A DNA stretch of 37,293 bases from the NCBI GenBank assembly GCA_044869955.1, contig JBIOYC010000169.1:1-37293 (forward strand). Reading direction: 5' to 3'. Both the position numbers and the translations under genes were made by a program. This stretch comes from CALMKX01 sp044869955. Lineage in GTDB: Bacteria; Acidobacteriota; Thermoanaerobaculia; Multivoradales; SZUA-115. Every line of letters starts with the position of its first letter. Position 1 is the first letter of the stretch. This document shows, in pieces, positions 1 through 12,000 of this stretch. Under the pieces are notes generated by a model. The model was not told the origin of the DNA, did no database searches, and saw only the letters and a program-made list of their open reading frames with translations.

Positions 1-3000
1 GGAGGCCGTCGCCGTCGCTGTCCGGGTTGGCCGGGTTGGTGCCGAGGGTGACCTCCTCGCTGTCGGTGAGACCGTCGCCGTCCGAGTCACTGCGCAGGGG
101 AAGGGTGCCCAGCCCGACCTCGGCGCCGTCGCCGAGGCCGTCGCCGTCGGTGTCGGAGCGCGTCGGCTCGGTGCCGACCGCCTGCTCACCGAGGTTGGTG
201 AGCGTGTCGCCGTCCGGGTCGCCACCCTGCTGGCCGGCCACCAGGGGATCGAAGCCCCAGCGCAGCTCGAAGCCGTCGAGCAGCCCGTCGTCGTCGCTGT
301 CGGCATCGCCGCGGGCGGTGCCACGGCGCGCCTCCTCGCCGCCGGAGAGGCCGTCACCGTCGAGGTCGGGATCGACCCGCGACAGGTAGAGGACCGACTC
401 ATTGTTCTGGTCGAAGCCCGACCACGGCACCCAGATCGTGCCGCCGATCTGGAGGGGAGCCGGAGTGCCGGTGCAGGAGGAGCAGAAAGCCGGCTCCGCC
501 GTCACCTGCTGGACCGGCACCAGCGAGCTGCCAGCGGTGGTGCTGGCGGCCGCGAAAAGGGCCGGCGTGCCCTCGATGGTCGGCTCCCACCAGGTGAGCC
601 AGGTGCGGTCGGAGCCGAGCTCCATGGCCGGGTGGGAGGGGGGCGCGCCCTGGCCAGCGGTGACGGTGCTGCGACCCTCGGTCAGGATGGCGGCGAGATC
701 GGCCGCATCGCCGTCGCGGTTGTCGAGAGCCGGGTCCAGGGTCAGCCGCACGGCCCGGCGAGCCGGGTCGCGGGCGAAGAAGCCCACCCGCACTCGGCCG
801 TCGGCGAGCACGTCCAGGCTGGGGCTCTCGAGGGGCTGGCGGTCGACTCCCAGCAGGTCGAGCGGCGTCCGATCGATGTCGACCAGGCCGTCGCTGCCGA
901 CCATCAGGTAGGCCAGCTGCTCGCCGTCGGCCCAAGCGAGGTGGAGGTTGCCCGCGGTATCGGTACCGGCGGCGGGAGCATCGGAGCCGTCGCCGGAGCC
1001 GGTGAACTGGTTGACCAGGACGAGGTCACCGATCGCCAGCTCGCCATCCAGATCGACCCGGGCGGCGTGCAGCTCCTGCTCGGCGACCTCGCTGTCGAAG
1101 CGCAGACCCGACCACACCAGCCAGGCTCCGCCGTCCGCCGTCACCGACAGGGCGGCCCGGTACTCGCCGTCCAACTGCGTGCTGGTGACCGCGGAGGGAG
1201 GCACCACCGCGATCGCCTCCGGGTCGGCCGTCGAGCCGTCCCGGTCGTCGAGCAGAGGATCGAGCTTGGCGTAGATCACTTGCCGATCGAAGGAGCTCAG
1301 CCACAGCAGGTGCACGTAGCCGAGGCTATCGACGTCCAGGGCCGGGCCCACGGGGTTGTTGCAGGTGGTCTGGAGCTGGGTGGCGGCAATCACCACGTCG
1401 CCGTCGCCGCCCACCTGAGCGTAGAAGACCTCGGTGCAGAAGCTGGTCGGATCGGTGCCGAGCCACGCCAAGTGGAGGCTGCCCCAGGGGTCGGCCGCGA
1501 TCACCGGCAGGCCGACCGAGAACGTCGAGCCGACCGCGATCGGCAGCACGTCGTCGCCGGCCACCAGCGGGTCGGTGCCGTCGAAGAGCACCTCCTCGCC
1601 GTCGCTGCGACCGCCTTCGTCGGTGTCGGCGAGCAGCGGATCGGTGAGGTGGAGAGCGACCTCGTCGCCGTCGCCGAGGCCGTCGCCGTCGCTGTCGGCG
1701 GCCAGCGGATTGGTGCCGGTGGTGGCCACCTCCTCGCCGTCGTCGAGACCGTCGCCGTCGGTGTCGGCCAGGTCGGGCCGGGTGCCGGCGTCCTGCTCCG
1801 CCAGGTTGTCGAGGCCGTCGCCGTCGCCGTCGAGGGCCTCGTCGCCGGCCACCAGGGGATCGAAGCCGTAGGCCACCTCGAAGCCGTCGGTGAGGCCGTC
1901 GCCGTCGCTGTCGGCGTTTGCCGGATCGGTGCCGAGGGCGATCTCCTCCGCGTCCGAAAGGCCGTCGTCGTCGCCGTCGGGCTGGGTGAAGAAGTTGGCG
2001 ACCTCGTTGGCCTCCCGGGCCGTCAAGCCCACCCGGGCGTTGCCGTCGAGGTCGCGCAGGGTCTCGGCGCGCTCGATCGTCGTGGCGTTGTCGCTGCCCA
2101 GGGTCTCGAAATGCAGCAAGACGACCCGCGACCGCGGCGGCAGGTTGAGGGTCAGCTGCACGGTCACCACGTCGTCGAGGCTGGTCACCGAGGTCGGACG
2201 CACCAGTCCGCGCGAGTCGCTCCACACCAGACCGAGGGCCGGCTGGCCGTCGTTGACCACCAGGAAGTCGTCGGTGGTCTCGAGCGTGCGGTCGCCGTCC
2301 GAGGTGGTCACCACCACCAAGCGATTGCCCAGCTCGGACTCGAGCACTACGGGAATCGTCACCGGCTGGCTGGTCGGGTTCCTGAACAGGTCGAGGGTGC
2401 GCGCGAAGCCGTCGTTCGACGGCACGTAGACCTTGCGCCGGACCTCGACCAGGGTGGGCGTGAAGAAGAGCTGCGGGCCGATCGAGACCGTGCGTTCGTC
2501 GCGCAGCAGCCGGCCGGCCGTCGAGCTGAAGGTGGAGCCGCCCACCCGCAGCAGCCCGCGCGCTCCGCTCGAGAAGTTGTCGCGCAGCACGCCGCCGCCC
2601 TCCACCGTCCACGTCCACCCGTCGCCGTCGGTGAGGATGAACGGCAGGGGCAGGGTGAAGCTGTCGTCGGCGGCGTTCAAGGGGTTGCTGCCCTCGGCCA
2701 GCTCGGAGCCGTCGTTGGCGCCGCCGCGGTCGGTGTCGGCCAGCAGCGCCGAACTGCCGAGGGCGATCTCCTCACCGTCCCACAGCCCGTCGCCGTCGCT
2801 GTCGGCGGCGAGCGGGTCGGTGTGGGTCGCTTGCACCTCCTGGCCGTCACTCAGCTGGTCGTCATCGCTGTCGGGGTTGTTCGGGTCGGTGCCCAGCGCC
2901 AGCTCCTCCGGCGCGGTCAGGCCGTCCCCGTCGGCGTCCGCCTGGCCGTCGGCGGGATCGAGAGGATCGAGGCCGTTGGCCACCTCGTAGCCGTCGTCGA

Positions 3001-6000
3001 AGCCGTCGCCGTCGCTGTCGGCGTCGAGGGGATCGGTGCCGTGGGTATTGACCTCGGTGCCATCGCCCAGGCCGTCGCCGTCGGTGTCCACCGCCCGCGG
3101 ATCGGTGCCGCGGCCGACCTCGTCGCCGTCGCTCAACCCGTCACCGTCCGAGTCGGCCAAGCCCGGGTGGGTGCCCAGGCCCTGCTCGGCCAGGTTGGTC
3201 AGGCCGTCGCCATCCCCGTCGAGGCCGGCGTCCGCGGGATCGAGGGGGTTGAAGCCGTAGAGCACCTCGTAGCCGTCGCGCATGCCGTCGCCGTCGCTGT
3301 CCGGGTTGGTCGGGCTGGTGCCCAGCGCCTGCTCCTGGCTGTCGGAGAGGCCGTCGCCGTCGAGGTCACGGCTGCCGTCGCCGTTGTCGAGCGGATCGAG
3401 GCCGTTGGCCACCTCGTAGCCGTCGCTGAAGCCGTCGTCGTCGGTGTCGGGATCGTCCGGGTTGGTCCCGGCCACGTGCTCGCCTCCCGCGCTCAGCCCG
3501 TCGCCGTCGGCGTCGACGTCGCCGTCGGCCGGATCGAGGGGGTTGAGCCCGTTGGCGATCTCGTAGCCGTCCGGGAAGAGGTCGCCGTCGGTGTCGGGAT
3601 CGGCCGGGTCGGTGCCCACCGCCGTCTCGTCCGGGTCGGAGAGGCCGTCGCCGTCGGTGTCCGGGGCGACCGTGAAGTTCACGATGTCTCGCGCCTCGTT
3701 GGGCGCCAGGCCGACCAGGGCCGCCGGCGGTAGGGAGAACAGGCTCATCGCCGCCCCGACGGCCGCGGAGGGACTGAAGTCCTGGACCGCGAAGTGCAGC
3801 AGGGCCACCCGGCTCTCGGGCTGGACCGTGACGTCGTAGAGGATCGACACCACGTCGTTGACCCGCGAGGAGGCGAAGGGCGCCACCCTCGCCACCTCCC
3901 CGCCGAAGACCTGCACCACCGCCGGGTCGCCGCCGCCGGCGACCGAGTCGTCGGTGACCGCCCAGCGATCGCCGAAGCCGAGCACGAGGTCGCCGTTGCT
4001 GGTGCCGACCACCTGCGTCGAGGTCCCCGAGCCGAGGTCGGTGAAGATCTCCACCCGCACCGTGATCGGCGCCAAGCTGGGGTTCTCGAACAGCTCCAGG
4101 TAGCGGGCGAAGCGGCCGTCCGTGGGCACGAAGACCTTGCGCCGGACGGTGAGGCCGCTGCGCACGGAGGGTCCGAACACCAGCTCGCGCGTGCCCTGCT
4201 CGAGCACCGCCCGCGACTGGCTGAACGGGTTGCTGCCGGCCACCCGCAGCTGCAGGCCGCTGTCGTAGGCGTCCGAGCTGCCGTTGAGCACCGTGGCGTT
4301 GGTCTGCAGGTCCCACAGATAACCGCCGCCGTCGACCAGCGTCCGAGGCAAGGCCACGGTGTCGTCGGCCGGGTTGTTGGGGTTGAGGCTCTGGGCGACC
4401 TCCTCGCCGTCGGACTGGCCGCCGCCGTCGGTATCGGCCTGGGTCGGGTCGGTACCGTGCAGGGTGACCTCGGCGCCGTCGGCGAGGGTGTCGCCGTCGG
4501 TGTCGGGCCGGAACGGATCGCTGCCGTAGCTGAGCACCTCGGCACCGTCGGCGAGGCCGTCGGCGTCGGTGTCGGGCCGGGCGAGGTCGGTATCGGCCGC
4601 CGCCTCGGCGCTGTTGTTGAGGCCGTCCAGGTCGAGGTCGGCGGTGCCGTCGCCCGAGTCGAGGGGATCGAGACCGAGCCGAGCCTCGACGCCGTCCGGG
4701 ATGCCGTCACCGTCGCCATCGGCGACGTTGGGATCGGTGCCCAGGAGGGCCTCCTGCTCCGCCGTGGCGCCGTCGTGATCGGCGTCCGGGTAGGCGAAGA
4801 AGTTGGCGATGGCCGCCTGCTCGTCGGCCGACAGGCCCGTCAAGGCCGGACCGCCGAGGAGCAGCAGCTGCTCGGCCTTGGCCTCGATCACGGCGCGGCT
4901 GGTCGCCTGGGCGGCGAAGTGCATCAGGGCCACCCGGGCGCCCGCCGGCACCCGCACCCGATAGGTGAAGGTCTGGGTGTCGGCCGGCACGTTCGAGAAC
5001 ACCGCCATGGGACGCAACGCGCCGGTGGCTCCGGCGAGGACCGAGACCACCTTGGGCCGGCTGGTCGAGCCGGTGTTGGTGTCGGTGCCGACCCAGCGGT
5101 CGGCGAGGCTGAACAGTGTGTCGCCGCTCGAGCTGTCGAAGATCAGGGTCAGGCTGTCGCTGCCCAGGTTGGTCTCGACCTTGACCTCGGCCTCGATCTC
5201 GGTGGTGCCCGGGTTCTCGAAGATCTCGAGGAAGCGGGCGAAGGCGTCGTCGGCCGGCACGAAGACCTTGCGCCGCACCATCAATCCGCTCTGCGCCCAC
5301 GGCCCGAAGCCGATCTCCCGGCCGCCGAGCTCGGAGCTGGCGACGAACTGGCTGGGGAAGAGCACGCCGTCGACGCGCAGGGCGAGGCCGCCGTCGTAGG
5401 CGTCGCTGGTGCCGTCGCCGATGCCGCCGTTGGTCTGGACGTCCCAGTTGAAGCCGGCGCCGTCGGTGAGGGAGCGCGGCACGAAGACGCCGTCGTCAGC
5501 CGGGTCGAGGGGGTCCTTGCCGTTGGCCACCTCGTCGCCGTCGGTCTGGCCACCGGCGTCGGTGTCGGCGAGCGCCGGATCGGTGCCGTAGGCGTTGACC
5601 TCGGAGCCGTCGGTCAGGCCGTCGAGGTCGGAGTCGGGGGCCAGCGGGTCGGTGCCGAAGGCGTTCACTTCGGGACCGTCGGCGAGGCCGTCGGCGTCGG
5701 TGTCGGCCACGGCCGGATCGGTGCCAGCGATGATCTCGGCGGCGTTGGCCAGGCCGTCGCCGTCGAGGTCGAGGGCGCCGTCCGCGGGATCGGTGGGATC
5801 GAGGCCGAGGGCGAGCTCGAGCCCGTCGACCAGGCCGTCGTCGTCGCTGTCGGGGTCGTCCGGGTCGGTACCGGCCGCCGCCTCGTCGGCGTCGGCCAGG
5901 CCGTCCTGGTCGCGGTCCGGATAGGCGAAGAAGTTGACCACGTCGGCCTGCTCGTCCGGGGTCAGGCCGAAGAGGGCCGAGCCGTCGAGACGCGCCAGCT

Positions 6001-9000
6001 CGCCGGCCTCGAAGACCGCCTGGGCGCGGGTGCCGCTCTGGACGCCGAAGTGCATCACGATCACGCGCTCGCCGGCCGGCACTTGCACGGCGTACTGGAC
6101 GACGAAGCTGCCGCCGGAGAACAGCGACACCGAGGACGGCCGCAGGGAAGCGTTGGCCCCGGCGAAGACGTGGGCGATGGCCGGACGGCCGAAGAAAGTG
6201 CCGTCCGAGCCGTCGTCGGTGACCACCCAGCGGTCCGTGGGCTGTACCAGGGTGTCGAGGCTGCTGGTCGAGACCACCTGGGTCGAGAAGCCGGAGCCGA
6301 GCTCGGAGCGGATCTCCAGGGTCACGCTGCGGTCGATCGTGCCGGTGTTCTCGAGCACCTCGAGATAGCGGATGAAGCCGTCGTCGGTGGGCACGAAGAT
6401 CCGCCGGCGCACGGTGATGCCGTCAGAGCGGGAGACCGTGCCGAGCTGCAGCTGGCGGCCGCCGAGGGTGGCCGTGGCCGGGCCGGCGACGTTGAAGAAG
6501 GAGCCGTTGATGCGCTGCTGGAAGCCGCCCAGGTCGAAGCGGTCGAAAGCCGACGAGGAGCCGTTGAGGACGGCACCATAGGTCTGGATGTCCCAGAGGA
6601 AGCTGGTGCCGTCGAAGAGGGTGGTGGGCACAGGCACGGCGCCCAGGTCGTCGGCCGGATCGAGCGGGTCGGTCTGGTCGCGCAGGATCTCGTCGGCGTC
6701 GTTGCGGCCGCCGCCGTCGGTGTCGGCGAGGATCGGGCTGGTGCCGTGGACGGTGACCTCGTCGAGGTCCGAGAGGGTGTCGCCGTCGGTGTCGGCCCGG
6801 AACGGGCTGGTGCCCAGCTCGGTGACTTCCTGGCCGTCGCCGAGGCCGTCGCCGTCGCTGTCCTGGTTGGCCGGATCGGTGCCCGCGGCCACCTCGGCGG
6901 CGTCGCCAAGCCCGTCGCCGTCGAAGTCCGCCACCTCGTTGACCGACAAGGGGTCGTAGCCGAAGCGCACCTCGAGACCGTCCGGGATGCCGTCGTCGTC
7001 GCTGTCCGGGTCGTTCGGGTCGGTGCCGGCCAGGGCCTCGGCCTCGTCGGAGAGACCGTCGCGGTCGGCGTCGGCGTAGGGGTAGAAGTTGACGATCGCC
7101 GCCCTCTCGGCCGCGGAGAGCCCGGCGAAGGCCGAGCCGCTGCCGAGATCGAGGGCCAGGGCGCGGCCCAGGGCCCCTTCCCGCGTCGAGGCCGGCGCGC
7201 CGAAGTGCATCAGGATCAGCCGGCCGCCCGGCGGCACGTTCAGCATGTAGGTCTGGCTGAGGGTCCCCGAAGTGAGCGTGGCCGAGACCGGCCGCGCGCT
7301 GCCCGTGGCACCCCACAGCACGTGGGCCACCGGCAGGGTACCGGCCGCCGGCGTGGTGTCGTCGGTGACCAGCCAGCGGTCGCCGAGGTCGAAGCCGAGG
7401 TCGCCCGAGGAGCTGGCGGTCGGCGAGGAGACCGAGGTGACGAAGGTGGTGAGGGTCACGCTCGCCGGCACGGGCCCCGCCGTCGGGTTCTCGAGGATCT
7501 CGAGGTAGCGGATGAAGGAGTCGTCCGCGGGCACGAAGTACTTGCGGGAAACGCGCAGACCGCCGCTGACGGTGGCCGGTCCGATGCGCACCTCACGGCC
7601 GCCCTCGCCGCCATCCGGGAAGACCAGCGACGAGGACACCGGGTTGCCCGCGCCGTTGACGGTGAGGCTGCCGAAGGTGGCCGCGTTCGACACCGAGGAG
7701 GTGGCGTTGGAGCTCGGCACGTAGACGAAGCCGGCAAGGTCCACCAGGCTCTGGGCGGACCGGCCGTCGTCGCTCGGGTCGGTCGGATCGGTGAGGTCGG
7801 TCTGCACCTCGACGCCGTCGGCGCGGCCACCGGCGTCGGTGTCGACCACCAGCGGGCTCGAGCCCCAGGCGTTCAATTCCTCGCCGTCGGTCAGGCCGTC
7901 GGCGTCGGTGTCCTGGACGAGAGGATTGCTGCCCGCCGCCACCTCCTGGCCGTCCCCCGCACCGTCGCCGTCGGTGTCGGCCACCGTCGGCAGGGTGCGG
8001 GCGGTCTGCTCGCCGAGGTTGGTGAGGCCGTCGCCGTCGGGGTCCCCGGGGCCGTCGCCGCCGACCAGGGGATCGAAGCCCCAGGTCACCTCGAAGCCGT
8101 CGAGCAGACCGTCGCCGTCGGTGTCGGGCAGGTTCGGGTCGGTGCCCCGGGCCGCCTCGTCGGCGTCGGAAAGGCGGTCGAAGTCGGCGTCGGCGTAGGC
8201 GAAGAAGTTGACCACCTGGGCCTGCTCGGCGGCGGTCATGCCGGAGAGGGCCGAGCCGGACAGGGCCAGCAGCTCGGTGGCGGCGGTCAGGGCCTGGCTG
8301 CGCAGGGTGCGCTGGGTGCCGAAGTGCATCAGGATCACCCGCCCGCCGGGCTCCACGGTCAGGCGGTAGGTGTAGCTGACGTCGTCGCTCGAGAAGGTCG
8401 TCGCGCTCGGCCGGACTAGACCCGCCGGGCCGGCGAGGACGTGGCTGACCACCGGATCGCTGCCGTTGTCGACGTCGTCGGTGATGACGTAGTCGTCCGC
8501 CGGGGTGAAGGTCAGGTCGCCCGACGAGGTCACCACCACCACCGTCGAGCCGTTGCTGCCGAGGTCGGTGTCGATCCTGGCGTCGAAGGTCACGGGCGCC
8601 ACGCCGGGGTTGTCGAAGACCTCGAGGAAACGCACGAAGGCGGCGTCGGCGGGCACGAAAACCTTGCGGCGGACGTTCAGCCCGGAGACGCTCCAGGGTC
8701 CGATCACCAGCTCGCGGATGCCGTCCTCGGTCAGGGCGGTGCCGAAGCTCGGGCTCGAGACGTTGTTCACCCGCACGTTGAAGCCGCCGTCGAAGGCGTC
8801 CGAGGTGCCGTCGACGATCTGGCCGCGGGTGCTGACGTCCCAGCGGAAGCCCAGGACGTCGTTGAGGATGAAGGTCAGCGGCACCAGGTCGTCGCTGGGG
8901 TCGAGCGGGTTGCCACCGTCGCGGACCTCGGCGCCGTCCCCCTTGCCGCCGCCATCGGTGTCGGCCACCAGCGGGTTGGTGAAGTGGACCTCGACCTCGT

Positions 9001-12000
9001 CGCCGTCGCTCGCCAGGTCGGCGTCGGTGTCGGCCACCAGGGGCAGGGTGAGGGTGACGTTGACCTCCTGGCCGTCCTCGAGGCCGTCGGAGTCGGTGTC
9101 GGCCAGGGTCGGATCGGTGCCCGTGGCCTCCTCCTGGGCGTTGGTCAGGCCGTCGCTATCGGGGTCTGCGGGGCCATCGGCCGGGCTCAGGGGATCGAAG
9201 CTCCAGCGCACCTCGAAGCCGTCGGTCATGCCGTCGTCGTCGCTGTCGGCGTCGTTCGGGTCGGTGCCTCGGGCGGTCTCGTCGCTGTCGGAGAGGCCGT
9301 CGAGGTCGGCGTCGGGATAGGCGAAGAAGTTGACGATCTCCGCCTGCTCGGCCGCCGAGAGGCCGGAAAGCACCTCGCCGGTGGCCCCGAAGAGGGCCAA
9401 GGCCTGGGTGCTCGCGGCGCCCCTGGCGGTGCGCTGGGCGGCCAGGTGCATGAGGATCGTGCGGCCGCCGGCGGGCACCGTCACGGTGTAGTCGAAGCGC
9501 ACGGTGTCGGCATTGACCAGCTGCACCAACGAGGGAGCGAGCCGGGCGTGGGGACCGCCCCAGACCAGGGCCACGGCCGGGGTGCCGGCGCCGTCGGTGC
9601 CGTCGTCGGTCACCGACCAGCGGTCCGCGAGGTCGAGGACGAAGTCGCCGCTCGAGGTGGCCAGGACCTGGGTGGCGGAGTTCGAGCCCAGGTTGACGTA
9701 GACGTTGATCGTCGCCGTGATCGGCGCCGCGGTGGGGTTCTCGACGATCTCGAGGTAGCGGGCGAAGCCCTCCCCCGCCGCCGGCACGAAGGTCTTGCGG
9801 GTGCGGCGCAGGGTCGAGACGTTGGCTGGCCCGAAGCGCAGCTCGCGACCGCCGTCCTCCAGGAAGGCCAGGCTCTGGCCGGGGAACGACGAGCTGTTGT
9901 TGAGGAGGGCCTGGAACCCGGAGTCGAAGGCGTTGGAGCTGCCGTCGGTGACGAAGGCCTGGGAGCTGAAGTCCCAGTTGAAGCCGGAGCCGTCGGTCAG
10001 GGTCCGCGGCAGGGTGGTGGTCGGCAGGTCGTCCGCCGGGTTGAGCGGATCGGTGCCCTCGGCCAGCTCCTGGCCGTCGTTGCGGCCGCCGCCGTCGGTG
10101 TCGGCCAGCAGCGGGCTGGTGAGGTGGGTGTTGACCTCGGCGCCGTCGAGCAGGCCGTCGTTGTCGTGGTCGTTGTCGCGCGGGTTGGTGCCGAGGGTCT
10201 GCTCCTCGAGGTTGGTGAGGCCGTCGCCGTCCGAGTCCAGGGCCTCCTGGCCGGGCACCAGCGGATCGAGGACGTTGGTCACCTCGAAGCCGTCGGTCAG
10301 GCCGTCGCCGTCGCTGTCGGGATCGAGGGGATCGGTGCCGCGCGTCACCTCGGCGCCGTCGGCCAGGCCGTCGTCGTCGCTGTCGGTGTCGTTGGGATCG
10401 GTGCCCCGCGCCGCCTCGTCGAGGTTCGAGAGACCGTCGCCGTCGGCATCGAAAAGCAGCTGGACGACGTTGGTCGAGCCGGCCGAGACCGCCGTCACCT
10501 GCACCGGCACGTCGGTCGTCAACAGGGGGGCGTTGAAGCTCAGCTCGAATTTGTTGCCGGAGATCGAGCTGACCAGGGCGCCGTTGACGAAGATCGTGTT
10601 GTTGGTGCGGGTCGGCTCCAGGAAGCGGCCGAGGATGCGAATCTGGGTGCCCTGGCGGCCGGTAGCCGGCTCCAGCCGGACGATGCGCGGCGGGTTGTCC
10701 GCCGGCAGCACGGTGATGCGCACGGGATCCGAGGCCGTCTCGTTGCCGGCCACGTCGCGGGCGGTCGCCGTGACGTCGATGGTGGTCTCGGCCGAGAGGC
10801 TGGTCAGGCTGAAGGTCTGGCTGAAGGGCTCGCTGTCGTCGACCAGGGTGAGGTCGATCGAGCCGTTGGTGGCGAGCACGCGGAATTCGACCTCGGCCAC
10901 GCCGACGTTGTCGGTCGCCTCGGCGGTCAGCACCACCGAGTCGATGCCGAAGGAGAGGCCGTTGGCGAGCAGGGCCAGGAAGTCGCGCGGGTCGGGCAGC
11001 GCGGTGGCGACGCCGCCGGTGGCCTGGGCGATGGCCTGGTAGAGAGCCAGGTCGGCGCCCGGGCCCACCGCCACGGTGTTGATCAGGGCGCCGGCGTCGA
11101 GGGCGCGCTGGATCGCCGCCTGCGGATAGCCGCCAGTGCCGTGGCCGAAGAGGAAGACCACCGGCCGCGCCGCGCGCCGGGAGCGCGTGGAGGCGAGCTC
11201 GGTCAGGGAGCTGTTCAGGGCGACCTGGAAGTCCGGCAGGCCGCTGATCGAGAGCGAGCCGATGCCGACGAGGGCGCTGTCGACGGTGGTGAAGACGTCG
11301 GTCAGGTTGGCACGCTGGGAGACGCTGAAGCCGTAGGAGATCACCCCCACCCGGCTGGTGGTCGGCGACAGGACGGTCAGCAGCTGGCGGGCGGCGAAGA
11401 TCTCGCCCGTGCGCACGTTGTCGGTCGTGCCGTTGCCGTCGACGTCCAGCCCCAGGCTCAGCGCGGTCGAGGCACCGGTGTCGACCAAGATCATGACGTC
11501 GGTGGTGCCGAGGGTGGCGACCGCTCCGTCGAGGGGGCTGGTCAGCTGCACCGTGGGCACCTCGCTGTCCGAGCGGCGGATGACGGTCACCGCCGCCTCG
11601 CCGGTCTGGCTGGCGTTGTCGGTGGCCACGGCCCGGATCGGCACGGTCGAGAGGTCCTCCCCCGCCGTCATCACGAAGTCGAAGGCGTAGGGGAAGCTGG
11701 TGTCGCTGCCCGCCTGGGCACCGTCGGCGAAGAAGTCGACGCGGGTGATGGTGCCGTCGTCGGTCACCGTGGCGGCGATCGTCACCACGTCGCCCTCGAA
11801 GTACTCCGCGCCCTCGGCCGGCGAGGTCAGGGTGACGGCCGGCGGTGTGTCGTCGGTGACGGTGAGCAGCACCGGCGTCGTCGAGGTGGTCTGGTTGACC
11901 GTGTCGCGGGCGCGCAGCACCACCGAGATCGGGTTGGTGACCGAGGCCAGGGGCGGCACGGTGAAGTTGAAGGTGAAGGGCGCCGTCGCCTTGGTCGCCA

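Noticed and set aside
1..380. Short tandem GCCGTCGCCGTC-like repeats as a possible CRISPR or microsatellite
   Set aside because: They encode in-frame DSDGDG calcium-binding repeats and are not regularly spaced with unique spacers.
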